Shown here piece by piece: positions 1 to 13,068 of a stretch of DNA of 64,000 nucleotides; position 1 is the first letter of the stretch, and each line of letters begins with the position of its first letter. The translations under genes were made by a program, and so were the position numbers. This DNA comes from Siderastrea radians (lineage: Eukaryota; Cnidaria; Anthozoa; Scleractinia; Rhizangiidae), in NCBI GenBank assembly GCA_964017195.1, contig OZ024891.1:10884458-10948457 (forward strand). Direction: 5' to 3'. A model generated the notes under the pieces. That model saw only the letters and a list, made by a program, of their open reading frames with translations. It searched no databases and was not told where the DNA came from.

Positions 1-218
1 GCTTATCACTATTAGGGCTCAAAGGGTTAAGGAACTCAAAATTCCCAGTGTCTTTTATTTTCCCTTGTGAAAGACGTATTTTTGAATTCTCTTTGCAGCT
101 GTAAAAGTTTGGAATCACCTTGACGAAAGCATTAAATACCTCCCCCGTAAAACGTTTAAAAACAAAGTCAAGCTAAACATCTTACAGTCTTACTGTTCAT
201 GAGTTTTCAACTGTATTT

Positions 219-272
219 GTTTATTTGTTTTATTTATTTATTTATTTTTATTTATTTATTTCTTTATTTCTT
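219..272. repeat. (TTTA)n microsatellite
   Basis: An interrupted run of TTTA/TTTAT units is directly visible. It has no coding meaning. Confidence 0.85.
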
Positions 273-339
273 CTTTTCGTCTCTTTAATTGCTTTCACCA
301 AGCTTTAGTGCCAACCTACCTCCTGTACTTAAACATTAC

Positions 340-482
340 TTAGTTTTACTCAGCTCGATTAGCTTTATAGTTATCCTGAGTAAACATTACCTCTTTTTGT
401 ATTAATATATTATACTGTAAAGTTTAACTTTTTTTCTTTTCTTATTTGGTAATAAAGCTTGTTGTTGTTGTTGTTGTTGTTG
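340..482 (+). repeat. Possible LINE/retrotransposon 3' tail ending in (TTG)n
   Basis: An A+T-rich segment carries an AATAAAG signal immediately followed by about eight TTG units (roughly 459-482). A poly(A)-like signal running straight into a short microsatellite is typical of the 3' ends of several animal non-LTR retrotransposons. No reverse transcriptase frame is seen upstream, so it would be a severely 5'-truncated copy. The family is not identified. Confidence 0.4.
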
Positions 483-2242
483 TATAGAATCGCTCAGCAC
501 GGTGATTGACGATCCGCCTCTAAATATATACGTCCTGACTTTTAAGCTTACCTCGTTCATGATAACTTGCGATCCCCTGAACCATCAATAGCAGGAAAAA
601 TGCAAGTCCTAGGATCCATAGTTGAACTGGACAGAAAATGGTGCAAGAAGTGAAAGACTCTTCAGATATTGTTGATTTCGTTTAAAATTTTAAATGGCTA
701 AGCTCCTTTACAACTACGAGAAACGTTGATCTGCGAGACACTACTCGACTTCAACGCTCATTATTTTATCTGTAAGTCTTACGGATAATTTTTTTTTTTC
801 TTTACCCCTGCCAGAATTGTGGACATTACTACCAAGAGAAATCCTCAGTAATCAGTCAGAGTTGAATCTTTTTTTTTCAATTAAGACTAGAAATATCCTA
901 CCAGTTTCTGGCCACTTTTCGTAAAGTCGTCAGTCGTCAGAATCGAATTTTACTAAACAACGGCTCTTTAAGAAGATTTTGTTGATGCCTTTGCGTTCGC
1001 CAACTCGAGTGGTGGCTTTCCCATTGCTGTTGCAGAAGATATTTTCAAGACAAAGCGAAGACCTGTAGGTGAATTTGTTTTTCGAAAACCTAGTTTACGG
1101 CACCTCGATTTCCATGGTTTTGACTGTCTACATAGTCTAAAAGAGCCAAAATGTAGCAGAAAAGAGCGTAGAATGAATTAGCTTTTTATCCAACAAAGAC
1201 TGTTCTTCTGTTCAACAGTTCGGCGAAACAAGGTCCAAAAAACTAGGTTGTTTACCTAATTCCGCGAACAGCTTTGTGTTTGCAAGAAGAAAAGGTGGAC
1301 ATAAAATTTCGCTTAACAAGTTTTAACTTAAGAAAGTCAAGGTATCTCGTCAAAATGGGTGATGTAAGAAATAAAAATTAGAATTGTAATGCACTTCTAC
1401 CACTTCCTGTTTCTAAAAGTGCAAATGGACTCGCCTAATATTGCTGGTTTTTACGTGACGTCATAAAATCCTAAAATCAAAACTCACTATGCCTGCTAAA
1501 TTTTTATCGTCACCAGGTGTAGGAACGCCTAAAAATATATCTTTTCACAAGATTCCAGCTCGGTATCATCTTTTGTGTTTAAAATACGGCATCTTGAATT
1601 TTCAAAATTGCCGCCTAGTACGTGACATCAAGATGACGCCGCGAAAAGCTGTCAAAGCTGTCTCTACTTTTATTACGATTTTTGGCAGTTTGAGCAGTTG
1701 AAGTACTAGGAGAAGTGTTTATGTTTATGTACAGTAGCTCCCGAGAGAAAAGTAATCGCTTTTAAATCAAAAGTGAGTTCCAGATGTTTTCATAGATTTC
1801 CGACGCCATGTTGGTGTCCCTCGGAAGGACACTACTGAGCATGGCGTCTGCATACTGAGCACTATAAATTTGCGTGGAATGCTTCGGTAAATAATCCAAG
1901 AACGGTGTACTGCACAGACCTGAGACTTGGAAAAGTTGTTTATTTATTAATCTTTTGTAACATTTAAAACTCTTAGCTCCTGTTATTGAATGGTTTCGAA
2001 TTTATTGTTTTGATGGCGTGACAGTGAAAACCAGCGATAACGTGAGTTAATCTAGGTAAAAAATCTTTCATGCTCGCCTAAAACGGTAAACACCTGCACA
2101 ACTGAATAGCTATGTACTTTTAATCCTAAATTAAGAGTAAGATTTGACTTTTAATTCTCCAATCGCCATGCTAAGAAGTTACGCAAGCTTTACTTCTTAC
2201 AGAAATGACGCCAGAGGCTTCTCGAAGCTGAACTGTAGTTAA

Positions 2243-2830
2243 CCCTATTCAAACCGGGCGTTTTTGGTCTTCTGGGACCGCGGGTGGGGATTCCCCCTTC
2301 CCCCCCCCCCCCCTATTAAACCCATCACAACGAAACCTAGAAGGCAGATAGCTCGTCCAAAATGTTTCCTTTGAGGGCCGCACGTCACGTTTTCAAAAGG
2401 AAGTCATCTTCGATCCACCGTCTTGGATTACTTGGTCTATCCAGATCCTAAAAAGCACAAAACTTTGACCAAAACGTAATTAAAATCAATAAAAGAACAC
2501 GAGAATGAGCTGAAATTGTAAACGTTACTTCAAGTAAGTCATAGTTTTCATTGAAAAGAGAACAATTCAAAATCTAAAAAATCCGTGCCTGTCTGTACAG
2601 GCGTACGGACGTACGCTGACGTCAGAGCCAAAATTTTTCGGATCCATAGGTTAGCAAATTTCCTTACCGATGGTGCTCCGCTCTGCAGCCTTCGGCCGCA
2701 AAGGAGCTTCGCAATTAGGAAGAGCTACTCAGTTTGGTAGTTTTAGCTTTCTCGTTAAACAAGGTTAAAAATTTAAAAAAGTCCTTGCGGCAAAATCACC
2801 CCCCCCCCCCATCCCCTGGTCTGAATAGGG
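2243..2830. mobile_element. MITE with TTAA target duplication (piggyBac type)
   Basis: The element begins CCCTATTCAAACC and ends GGTCTGAATAGGG, so its termini are inverted repeats. TTAA flanks it on both sides (2239-2242 and 2831-2834). TTAA duplication together with CCCT termini is the signature of piggyBac-superfamily elements. The 588-bp interior has C-runs near both ends and no coding capacity, so it is non-autonomous. Two further elements of this type occur near 12 kb and 61.5 kb. Confidence 0.7.
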
Positions 2831-2834
2831 TTAA

Positions 2835-4264
2835 GGCCGATCCAGTTGTCTCCAGATAGAAAAACCTTAAGAGACTGAAAAGTTTTCGGTATTACATGCC
2901 TTTTATGGTCGATATATTCTTTGTTATTGAGCGTTGTTGGTCATCTTAACATCCCAATTTGTGCGTTAATAAAAGAAAGAGCTGCCATTTCGTCAAACTA
3001 TTATTATTATTATTATTATTATTATTGAATAAAATTGTTTTCACTCTGGGTATTACTATTATTATTATTATTATTGAAAAGAGAACAATTCAAAATTTTA
3101 AACTGATATTTGATTGTAATTTCTTAGCATCTTATTCTTATCTGTCCATTGTATTTTCACTATGACTATCAATAAAGGTATTTTTAATAAAAAAAAAATA
3201 TATTATTATTATTATTATTATTATTACTATTATTATTATTATTATTATCATTATTATTACAAGTGGGACCGTGAAACAATATTATAATTATTATTATTAG
3301 TAATACACCTCTCATTAAATAAGAACCTGTTTTATAAATTTCAAATAAACTCCTGTTGTAGGTCTTAAACTTAATTATTGGGCGCAATTTTTGAACACCT
3401 TGCCTCAGGCGAATCGAATCATTCATCTATTTAACTACCAATCTGTCAATCAATCAACCACTCAGCCACTCGATTGATGAATGAGTCGATCAGCCAATTA
3501 AAAATCAAAAATCAATCGATCAATTGACCAATCCGTGACTAAAACTGTTGGCAATGAGAATGACAAACGGTCCAGTAATCACTAGTGACTTTATTTGATG
3601 CACAGATTATGACTAACTCTGTCACTACCCCAGACCATGGTGGAAGTAAATGTTGTGATTTCAATTTTGTTTTTGGTTTGATTATTACATGTAGCTTTTA
3701 CACTGTATCTAATGCCACAAATGAGCATTGTTACTAATTGCCATAATCTGGTGCCAAAGAAGAACAGAAGAAAAACCTCTTCCTAAATCATTTCAAAATA
3801 GTCTGAAACCTATCAGGCAGTGAACATCAGACTGTGGTGAATCAGTCAATTGAAATAGTTTTCCACGCAAAGTGAATTCAATCAAATAGGTCTGAATCAT
3901 CATTCCTGGGATGGTGGTGGTGGTGGTGTGTGTGTGGGGGGGGGAGGGGTACTCCCAAATAAAAGTTATGGGTGTGTTCATCAGATATTTTGAAGTAAAG
4001 CCCTTTAAGGTACCAAGGTATTGTTTTCTGGGTGTGGCTTCAAGTTCCTTTTACTTCTAAGAGGTACTCCAGGATTCATTCCGTTCTCACACATCAACCA
4101 CTAATAGTAGTACTGAGGGAGCAAAAAGTGTATGCAGAACCTCGTAACGAGTTGTTCAATTCCTTATGAGTTTCTGGTGTAGGTGCTTACAGTCAAACTA
4201 ATCAATAACATCAAAATATTTAGCAGAAAAAGACAAAAAATACATAACCTTATTACAAAACATT
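2835..4264. other. Intergenic, microsatellite-rich, no gene
   Basis: Three ATT/TTA microsatellites lie at about 3,000-3,026, 3,051-3,076 and 3,199-3,262. An AATAAAGG signal near 3,172 just before the last one resembles another truncated retrotransposon tail. A GT/GGT-rich tract lies near 3,912-3,945. Open frames over these tracts, such as a poly-Asn frame on the minus strand, are products of the repeats. Confidence 0.6.
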
Positions 4265-4301
4265 TCTCTTCAATTTTTTTATTTGAATTGATAATGTTTG
4301 T

Positions 4302-6589
4302 CTAGGAATATAGCACAGAGTACATATTGCTCAACCAACGCCTTATAATAAACTGCCATATTTTCCTGACATCAGGCTGATGGAATAAAAACCTGAAAAA
4401 GAAAACAAAGCAGATTTTAATTATCTCAATTGCCAATAGTAAGCCCATGGCTTTTTGGAGATTTTAAATCTTTTGGTGAAACCAAAGTAATATTTGCAGA
4501 TAGGCAAACTGAGGAGCTCGCAAGGACTAAGTCATGCGACAAAACAAGTTCAACTTGTCACCTGCATGGAATCGCCATGCCAAAGATCTTGTTCATAGTC
4601 TAGCAAATTCTCAATAGCCCACATTAGATACCTCAAAATTCTAACATGACTGCAAGGCTTTACAGACAGCCTTTATGTTTGGTTTGGTTTTCTTTCTCTT
4701 CAGTCTCCTCTGGCAATCAATAGACAAAGGAATCTTGAAAAATTTGCAATATTGTTCGTAAAAGTACTGCTCATTACCTGTAAAGATCTGTTTGTAAGCT
4801 CTAATAGAGCTAGTAAAATATCCATGGATTTAAGTACATATCCTTTCTACTTGTAGCCCCCCCAGGAAAGTTTAAGGGTTAGAACTACAGGCTGTCTATT
4901 ATTTCACCAGAAAAAGCATGCTACTGCTCAAAGACACCTTGAGACTTTGTATACGAATGCAATTTCATCTGTGGTGACGTACACACGTATGAAAAGTCGG
5001 TGTGCACGCACCAGAGAAAACAAAGAGACTGCTCGTAGACTATGAGAACATAGGGCAGTACAACTTCAGATCAACTCCATACTAATGCTTGCTTCTGTTT
5101 ACATGAAGGCGATATGAAATGTGAAGCGGGTATAAAATAATTATCATCTATCGATCTCACGCTCGTTTGATTCATTACCGTTGCTGAACTAATACGAATG
5201 ACTCACAACGGTCTAAAGTTAGACTCAGGGGAACTACGTAAATATGAACTGAGTTCAAACCAGTCACAGATTTTTGTTTTGAGCATGCGCATTTGATAAG
5301 TGGCGTTGAAGCATTACGAGCTGGTGGATAATAGATAAACTGGATTTTTAGGGCTGGTTGGTCTCATGTAAACACTTAATGCCAGTATCACTTTCAGACC
5401 GGTCTCATGTAAACAAAATCGTACCGGTCTGAGTTTGCATCGCTTTCATGAAATCCGGGTGTTACTGCTCCTGGGTCTCCAAGGATGTTCTTAAACATCC
5501 TTGAGAGCTGCTCGACTTTAGTCTAAAGGGGTGTTTACAGTGTACATGACACCAGACAGTATGATTTTCGTTCTGGTACAAGTTCATCCCAGTTCCCTCG
5601 TTCCTCTGTATTTGTTTATACGATTGCAGCAGAATTTCTCAGAACAGTGTGAGCCATACTTGTGTGAGTTTACCCCAACAGTGGCACCAGATTACAAGTT
5701 TCATTCCGGTTCAGAAACCCATACCTATATCACGTAATCACGTAAGGTATAACTGTTTGATTCATTCTGGACTAAGTTTTAACCATTAGCCATCGAGAAT
5801 AAACCTCACATTACCATGAAAAATGGATTTTGTAACTTAAGTAGGTATAAGTTTTTCATCACCCACCTGAATGGGAGTCTTGATGGAACACTCATGAAAA
5901 TGTTGTAGGACAATTTTATCTTTGGTTCAATTTTTATTTTCCTTTGTGAATAAGAGGATTACCAAATTTTCTTTGGCTGAAAAGGCTGTTTTAGTCACTC
6001 AGTCTTTTATGTGTTTACATGACAATACAACAGATCATGGTCAAATTCCACACACTAAAAGGCAGATGGTTTAAATAGCTGGTATATTGGAATGATTTTA
6101 ACGATGTTCTGTTGTGCTTAATTATGTTTGACTGGGTTCAGAAATTGAATGGAATCAAACACAGCTGTATGCGTATTTTTGGTGTTCAACTACCAAACCC
6201 AAATTATCCTGATCACTGCGTTCGATCCAGTTCAATTTACTAAACAGTTAGGTATATAAGATGGGATAATTATATGACTGACATCTTCCACGTACCTTCG
6301 CTGTAAGAAAAGGCTGCATCACTGATCACTGACATAAGATCCCTAGAACACAGGCGGCCCAAGCTCAAGATAAGAGACATACGCCACGAACGTGACTCTA
6401 GCGTATCGGCGTATGAGGTGGTGTTGTGTTACAACGGTTTAAATTTGAATTATAAAGGTTTGTATGGGAAGACAATGGATTTGTTTTCAATAGTAGAAAT
6501 TATTGTTGTTTGAAAATAAAGCTGACTTACTTTGTTGCCTTGTTGTATCCTTTGTCATTTGCCAGCTTCTTGGGCCGATTTGAAGCCAT
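4302..6589 (-). CDS. Candidate small two-exon gene, minus strand, 49 aa, unknown function
   Basis: Reading the minus strand, an ATG at 6589 opens a 59-nt exon to 6531 (MASNRPKKLANDKGYNKAT...) that ends at a perfect GTAAGT donor. A pyrimidine-rich acceptor ending CAG precedes an exon starting at 4392. The phases match (2 nt plus 1 nt) and the frame continues to TAG at 4302-4304, exactly 50 codons including the stop. A minus-strand AATAAA lies at about 4278-4283, just past the stop. The product is short and Lys/Arg-rich at first, with a more hydrophobic C-terminal half. I recognise no family. The 2.1-kb intron (4393-6530) contains nothing else I can support. An unrelated splice coincidence is possible. 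Confidence 0.4.
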
Positions 6590-7181
6590 TTCGGCGAGTT
6601 AGCGATTATCGGAGTTTCCACTGCTCTTACCAGTGAAGACCAACAAACTGCACGAAAATAGTTGGACTATATATGTTTGGTCTTGCAAATATATATAGAC
6701 TTCTTAGTCTTCCTTTCTTTTTACCGAGAACAAGCGATCTTACAATTATAGCAATTTTAGTTATCGTAAGAGGAACAATACATTCAAAGGGCAATACAAT
6801 GTTTTCAATTATTAATTTCTCATCAAGACCAACAAACTACACGAAAATAGTTGGACTTTACATATACCCTATTATAGGGTATGGTTTGAAAAAAGGTGCT
6901 AAAAAAACCGCCCCCACCCCTCTAACCCAAGCTTGTGTAAAGCACATAACAAGAGAACGTAAAGCTCAAACAACTAAGCTCTTCTAAAATTTCCCATTCC
7001 TCGATAGAATGCGTTTCATTTTTATTGGTATCAAATAAATACAATAATAATATTGTCTTCCGAGCCAGACGGATGCCTACCAATAATACTAGTAATACTA
7101 AAAAATGATATGTCGAAATTAATTTTAAACCGCAAAAGGGGGGATTTAAGATGACAAACAATGCTTAGTTCTACAATCTGC
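6590..7181. other. Intergenic region upstream of vWA gene copy 1
   Basis: This lies between the putative minus-strand start at 6589 and the TATA box at 7182, so it would serve as a divergent upstream region. It has a copy of a short phrase (ACCAACAAACT(G/A)CACGAAAATAGTTGGACT) near 6,639 and 6,829, a small direct repeat. No coding exon is recognised. Confidence 0.4.
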
Positions 7182-7295
7182 TATAAAAGGTTTGCAATAA
7201 AGAAAACATCTCAGTCTCGAAAGGTTTTCAACTGGGAGACATTTGGATCTGCTTTAACCACAGTTCGTCTGCGATAAACCACTGGCGTCAGTTCT
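7182..7295 (+). promoter_or_regulatory. TATA box and 5' UTR exon of vWA gene copy 1
   Basis: TATAAAA at 7182-7188 is followed about 30 bp on by a conserved segment (CTCGAAAGGTTTTCAAC) and ends at a GTAAGT donor (exon end 7295). The same TATA, leader and donor block recurs at 23,401-23,514 and 53,897-54,010 ahead of the two other signal-peptide exons. That threefold conservation makes it the best candidate for promoter plus untranslated first exon. The transcription start is inferred from TATA spacing, not seen. Confidence 0.65.
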
Positions 7296-7915
7296 GTAAG
7301 TAGTTAACTTTAGGTGACTTTTAAGCATACTGAAAATCGGCCTTAAGCGAGCCATTAGTCCTATATTAGGATTAAACGTGTTGTTTAGTTAGTCAGGTGT
7401 TTCCCTTTTTTTAATCTTTTAATAATCTTTTATTAGGAAGCTTTCTCACATATGTGGTTTATGTTTAAAGCGAGTAAAATAAAATAAACACGAATAAACA
7501 CCAAATAAACACGACTACCGTAAATAGCACATTTGAAAATGAAGGGGGCTCTAAATGCTCTTTAGTCACATATAAAGCTAACACTATTTCTTAAGGCCTG
7601 TTAAAAATTATCACAGATGTTTCAAGTATTGATTGAAAAATGTCTAACTTCTGACTTTCTCGCAATTCTGGTAATGATTTCCACAATTCTGACTAAGCTA
7701 CAAAATGAACGGTATTTGTGAGTCGTCCTGTTTAAATCAGAAATGAGCGTTGAAGTCGAGTAGAGTCAGACGAAGAGCAAGGTTTTCTCGCAGGTCTGTA
7801 GCAGTAAACAGTTCTCAAAGGATATCAAGGACCTTGACCATTTAAAATTTTAAAAGCGATCAACAATATCGTAAGTACCTATCACTTGTTGCATACTTTT
7901 CTGTTTAGTTCAACC

Positions 7916-10900
7916 ATGGATTTTAAGCTTTGCGTGTTGTTGCTCCTGGTCCTTGGGGTCGCTGCTTATCATGTACGGGGTAAGCTTAAAAGTCAGTACT
8001 CAGAGTTATAATGTTACTCAAAACGCTGAGCGATTGAAAATCCGCGTTGCACTCGAAAGACAATAAAATACAATGCAAATTTGGATTCCTTTATAGAAAG
8101 TGAAAAGTAAGGAAGGCATGACACACGCGAACACACCCGTTGCCCGCATAAGAGCATCGTTCTCCTGACCGAAAGGGAATGCTGGTCTATCCAATGGTAA
8201 CCCCTAGCAATATGACGGAGGTACCAACTTAATTTATACATCTGGGTTGAAACAGAAAAACTGGAGTAAATTTTCTTGTATAATGAAATGACATAACGAG
8301 AATGAAATTCCAAGCCTCGAACCATGAACCGACTTTCAGACTTGAAGGCCAACCACTAACAACTACACTACAAGCACCTGGCTGCAAACGGCACAAATTC
8401 ACGTGAAAGAACAATTTATTACTTTTTCAGCTGGTGGACAATGCGACTATCCTATTGGGACCTGCACAGGTGTAAACGATCCCTGTCCACCAGGCGATGA
8501 GCGCTCGCGCTGTCCACAGTACGACAGCGACTGCCCGAGTGGAATTAACCACTGCTGCTGCCACATAACAACTACACTACAAGCACCTGGCTGCAAACGG
8601 CACAAATTCACGTGAAAGAACAATCTATTACTTTTTCAGCTGGTGGACAATGCGACTATCCTATTGGGACCTGCACAGGTGTAAACGATCCCTGTCCACC
8701 AGGCGATGAGCGCTCGCGCTGTCCACAGTACGACAGCGACTGCCCGAGTGGAATTAACCACTGCTGCTGCCACATAACAAGTAAGTTAACGATCGTAATT
8801 GAGGGAGTCTGTAACAGGACAGCTTCTTTGCTCACCCTTAGAAGGACGTGTTCTATTGGGGTCAACCGTTTTTGGTTGGTTGGGTTTTCCGTGTTCTATC
8901 AAAAAAGAAAACAAACAAACAAACAAAACAAAAAACCTTCGCAGTTGGTTTGGATGAACAATGCTTTCAACCAGGTCAGAGCTTGGTTGAAAACGATAGG
9001 CAGCGTCCGCTGACATGTTAGCGAGTGTCAGCTTTAATTTCGCGATTTTCTTCATTATTTTTGCGCGTAACCCGAATTAAACAAATGCTAGATCTTAATA
9101 GATCTGTTTATTTAATCATTAAAAGGCAACTGAAACCTTCAATAAGTCGGTCCCTGTTTTGAAAACGGACCGCTACCCTTCTCGATGTACAAATCTGAAT
9201 TTGAATAGTTGGAAGTCACACTGAGTCAATCTACCAGAAAGAGATTTGATATCCAAGCCGTTTTAACAACTTTTGTTTGTGAACAGGAACTGCTGCTGAA
9301 GCCACAGAGCTGTATTTGTTCCCCACAAAACGGTGCAAAAGTAATGCAAACGAATTTCGCTCTTTGTTAGAGCGAAATATCGCCGAAATTTAATTTTAGG
9401 AATTTTTCTGGCAAATTTTCCATCTACATGTAGGGCGCGTTTTTCTGGGACTACTCCAGAATAGGAATACTCGGAATGGACGGTATTTATGCTCTTTAAG
9501 GCGCTATTGCGTTTTCGGAATGAGCGGAATATCATAGAACCGTTCAGAATGAACAGAACAATGGAATACGGTTTACTCGAAATAGACAGAATGCGAGTTC
9601 TTTTGGGAAATTTTTGGCCGGAAATCCTACGCAGCCGCAGACATAGTAGTAGTTCATAGGTCACCTCCGCCATGGGTATTCCGCTTTCAGAAGGAGCGTT
9701 CTTTTCGAAATTCAGTGAAATTCCGTGTATTCTTTTATTTCTAAACTGGAATAAGAATAGCCAGAATAGTCCCAAAAGAATACACCCGTAATTACCTTAA
9801 ATGTCCTGTTCTGCAGCCGCCCCTCCCCCACCTTGTGACGAAGGCATCGACTTTGGTATCATCATGGATCGCTCAGGATCGGTCGGCTCCGAAAACTTTG
9901 ACAAGTGCAAGAGTTTCGTTAAAAACCTGGTCGATACGTTCCAAATCTCTCCCCAAGGGACCCGTGTAGGATCATTGCGTACTCAAGCGACCCAGAACTG
10001 ATCGTTAACTTCGCAGATGACAACTCACAGACTCCCTCAGCGATGAAGGATATTATCGACAAGTATCTAAACTTAATAGTACTTATTTTCACCCCTGTTC
10101 ATTCTGATACGACGAGTAGTCAATAAATTAAGCAAGCACACGATTGTACAATTTTTTTGGGAAGGTTTTTTTTTTCTCCATTTATTTAGCAAGATTAATT
10201 TTTGGAGAACTAAGCTACCCCTTCCACACCTGTGATCAAGACCTGCATGACTGGGTCTGTGACCAGTGTACATGACTGGGACTGGGTCCTTTAAATTAAA
10301 AACACCCCACGACTTTTTACTGACCTTCCTCCTTTGTTTGCGCTTCTTTCTATCGTCACCTCATTAAAGGCAATACCTTTTACCAATCTTTGAAGGTTAT
10401 AACACAGAGTGTAAGACGCACAAATTGTAACCTCAACTTGGACTTGTACCCAACAGGATCCCTTGCACTGCCGAAAGTACACGAACCGACCGAGCCCTTG
10501 AAATGGCCGACTCTGGACTGTTTAGCTCAGCTGGAGGAGATCGTGCTGATAAACCAAATGTTCTTAAGGTAATAACAGATGGAAACACGAACAGTGACAG
10601 CAAACCATATCCAACTGTTCTGGAACCACTTGTCGTAAGTTGCCTTTCATCTCTGACATTTTATTCGATTGATCAGATCAGAATGTAGCCCACTCCGTAT
10701 AAGAGTCACTCCGTTTAAGCGTAAATAATAAAAGAGTTTCGTCGGTAGCGTGGCAGTGAGCAGAGAAACGCTTTACCAGGGGGCAGAGGGAGGGGACTCC
10801 CCGCTTCCCTTGCCCTTTGATCCCATTTTCCATACCCCTAGGTTAAAAGGATAAAGTCGCTCTCGGGCCAAGGAGGCCCACACGGCCGGAGCTAATCGCG

Positions 10901-11841
10901 GTTTCCGTAGCATGAAGCAATTGAGAGTATTGCTAATCCCCCCTAGAAGGGATGCTAGTCCACTGCAGGGTTATCCCTCAGCAGTATTTCGCCGGTACCT
11001 ATTTATACACCTGGGTGGAGAGAGACGTGCCCCCACATCCATATCCCTATGTGCCCTTAAATACTGGTACTCCTCCCTTTTTTTGTTGGCTCCTACCTCT
11101 TTTTCCTTTTTTGGTTGCAAAATATACGCAATGATGTGTGCCTTCCCCCCCTCCCCCCGCATTTCTTCCGCTTCTCACTCCTTCAGTATGTACCTTCCCG
11201 CTCTCTCTTTTCCCGCCTCGATCACTTTCCGACCTCTCTGCTACTAAATTCTCCTCTCTCCTTTCCGAGCAACAGAAACCATGGAAAAACCCAGACTGGC
11301 ATTATTTGGCTTTTCCACCGATTCAGGCTTACAAGTCAATTGTATAAACATTCTTTGCCTTATAAGTAAACAGGCGTAAACTACTCGTACGTCCAAGCGC
11401 TAATAACGTTGCATGTTTGGGCGCAGTTCTCTGGCAATAGGCGCATTGGTCTTAAAAAACAGAAGTTCGAGACAATTTGTTTCTTATTCCACCAAGGTCT
11501 TTACTGTGTCGGCCATTGAAGCGTGAAAGAAAATTGACCAAGTTCCAGGTGTAACCCTGCTATGCTGTACAAAGTCAAATAAACAATCTATTTTGCACGA
11601 CGAAACTGAGCGGTCAATGGCATAAACAGCTTCCATCTTAATAGCTGTATGTAAACTAATTATTCTTATTCATTTCTCTTAGAATAAAGGTGTGGAAATG
11701 ATTGCAGTTGGAGTGGGATCGGCTATCGATTATAATGAGCTTCTCGAAATTGCAAATGGCAAACAAGAAAACGTCTTTACCGTTGACGATTTTGATAAAC
11801 TGGTTGAAGTACTCAGCGATGTTATCGAGGCTTCGTGCTAA
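7916..11841 (+). pseudogene. Secreted Cys-rich/vWA-domain protein gene, copy 1 (one-base deletion in exon 4)
   Basis: Five coding exons: 7916-7979 (signal peptide MDFKLCVLLLLVLGVAAYH), 8640-8780 (Cys-rich module with eight Cys, ending in CCC), 9817-10062 (start of the vWA domain with MIDAS DRSGSVG), 10457-10634 (second MIDAS segment with STRTD and the strand VLKVITDG) and 11683-11841 (last vWA part, TAA at 11839-11841). All junctions match GT-AG with phases 1,1,2,0. Compared with the intact copy at 55-58 kb every exon has the same length except exon 4, which is 246 nt instead of 247: one G is missing near 9970, so the frame shifts and stops 30 nt later. The gene would otherwise encode a secreted adhesion-type protein. 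The deletion could be real decay or a base-calling error. An MITE lies in the intron after the stop. Confidence 0.75.
8356..8773 (+). repeat. Tandem 209-bp duplication covering the Cys-rich exon
   Basis: Two almost identical units with a 209-bp offset each hold a polypyrimidine tract, AG acceptor and the Cys-rich exon (starts at 8431 and 8640). Only the second unit runs into the GTAAGT donor at 8781. The first runs into a stop (TGA near 8613), so only the downstream unit can be a normal internal exon. Exact boundaries are ambiguous by a few bases. Confidence 0.85.
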
Positions 11842-11957
11842 ACAGAATAAGAATGTAAGTAGCTGAAATAAATCTATCTTTATAGGGGGTTTACAGGGTA
11901 TTTTCTCAGCTGAAGCCAGCTATCTTTTTTCGGAGGATTTCACGAAGTGTATATTAA

Positions 11958-12542
11958 CCCTATTTAGCCTGGGGGGGCACATTGTGCCCTCGCTGACTTT
12001 AACGAATTATAACTTTTAAACGGCTGGACGAATAGTCACCAAATCTCGTGACTTTTCCTGAAACTTATCAGAGAAAATTTTCTTGTGTCAATGACGTGTC
12101 TATGATGATTGACATTTCCATGGCAACCGTCTACTCAGGAGGTGTTTTGACTATTTCTTGCCTTTTCTTAGTCTTTTTTTCAGGTTTTTCCCCTTCGCTT
12201 GAAAAAAGGAGTTAGTCATTTACTTTTTGTGCTTTTTTTGATTAAGTATGTTTCGTAGAACAAATTCATATATTTTCGATGACGTCATTATCAACTGTAT
12301 GACTGCAGGTTTGGGATTCAAGATGGCGGCTCAAAATTCAAAATGGCTGCTCGGTGACGCCATTGTAACGTCATGAAACGTCATAGTCGACACGTCATAA
12401 ACCCAATCTGTTAAGCTAATGACGTACTATAAACGTGCCAAGTTTCATCTCAAGAGCGTGAACACTTTTCGAGATCTATAGCGGGGGGGTACTGCCCCCC
12501 CCCCAGGCTCAGAAACTCAAAAAAAGCCCAGGCGAAATAGGG
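11958..12542. mobile_element. MITE of piggyBac type in the 3' UTR intron of vWA copy 1
   Basis: Termini CCCTATTTAGCCTGGG and CCCAGGCGAAATAGGG are inverted repeats. The left flank is TTAA (11954-11957); the right flank is TGAC, a decayed duplication. A G run at the left end and a C run at the right end resemble the MITE at 2.2 kb. There is no coding capacity. Confidence 0.6.
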
Positions 12543-13068
12543 TGACCAAAGCAAACTGTTAACAATTTAATATTTCGTGTAAACATAATGATAATGTACC
12601 TTGCCCAAACATATTAACATAAACGGAATTTTTGAAGGTCTACAGCAAATTTACTAGAAAAAAAATTAAGGCTTCGGATGGCTGGAGAATAAAGGCGTAC
12701 TATTAAGAGGCATCTTAGCCGGTAAAGGCCTATAAAGTGACATGATTTTTGTCCTCCCAAGTATAAGATGTTTTGGGGAGGTATACAGCATTCGTGATGG
12801 AATGTTAGTTCTCAAGAGAAAAGTTGATGCTTCAGTCTTCAGACTAAGGCCCGGGTTTAAATGTCGAACTTCACATGTGCCGAGCCTAATGCAAATGAGA
12901 AAAAACATAACTTTTGCTTATTTGCATTAGGTTCGGCACATGTGAGTTTAACTTTCAAACCGGGCATAACACACACTAATAAGAGTTACTTCGCTTTAGA
13001 ACTCGATCTCTACGAGATCGGTCCTTTTGAAAATGTTTCCATGGTTAATAATTTTTTCTCCTAAATAG

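Larger units (their letters stand above)
1..2238. other. Intergenic DNA, no gene recognised
   Basis: I see no coding exon with convincing splice sites here. The stretch is A+T-rich and holds simple repeats (listed separately) and what looks like the 3' end of a retrotransposon near 340-482. The only open frames are short (the longest about 70 codons near 1,489) and have no recognisable motif. Confidence 0.5.

Noticed and set aside
3184..3426. Poly-Asn/Ile open frame on the minus strand
   Set aside because: It is a translation of ATT/TTA microsatellites with no start context or splice support.
8431..8613. First Cys-rich exon copy as a second functional domain
   Set aside because: It lacks a donor and runs into a stop, so inclusion would truncate the protein.
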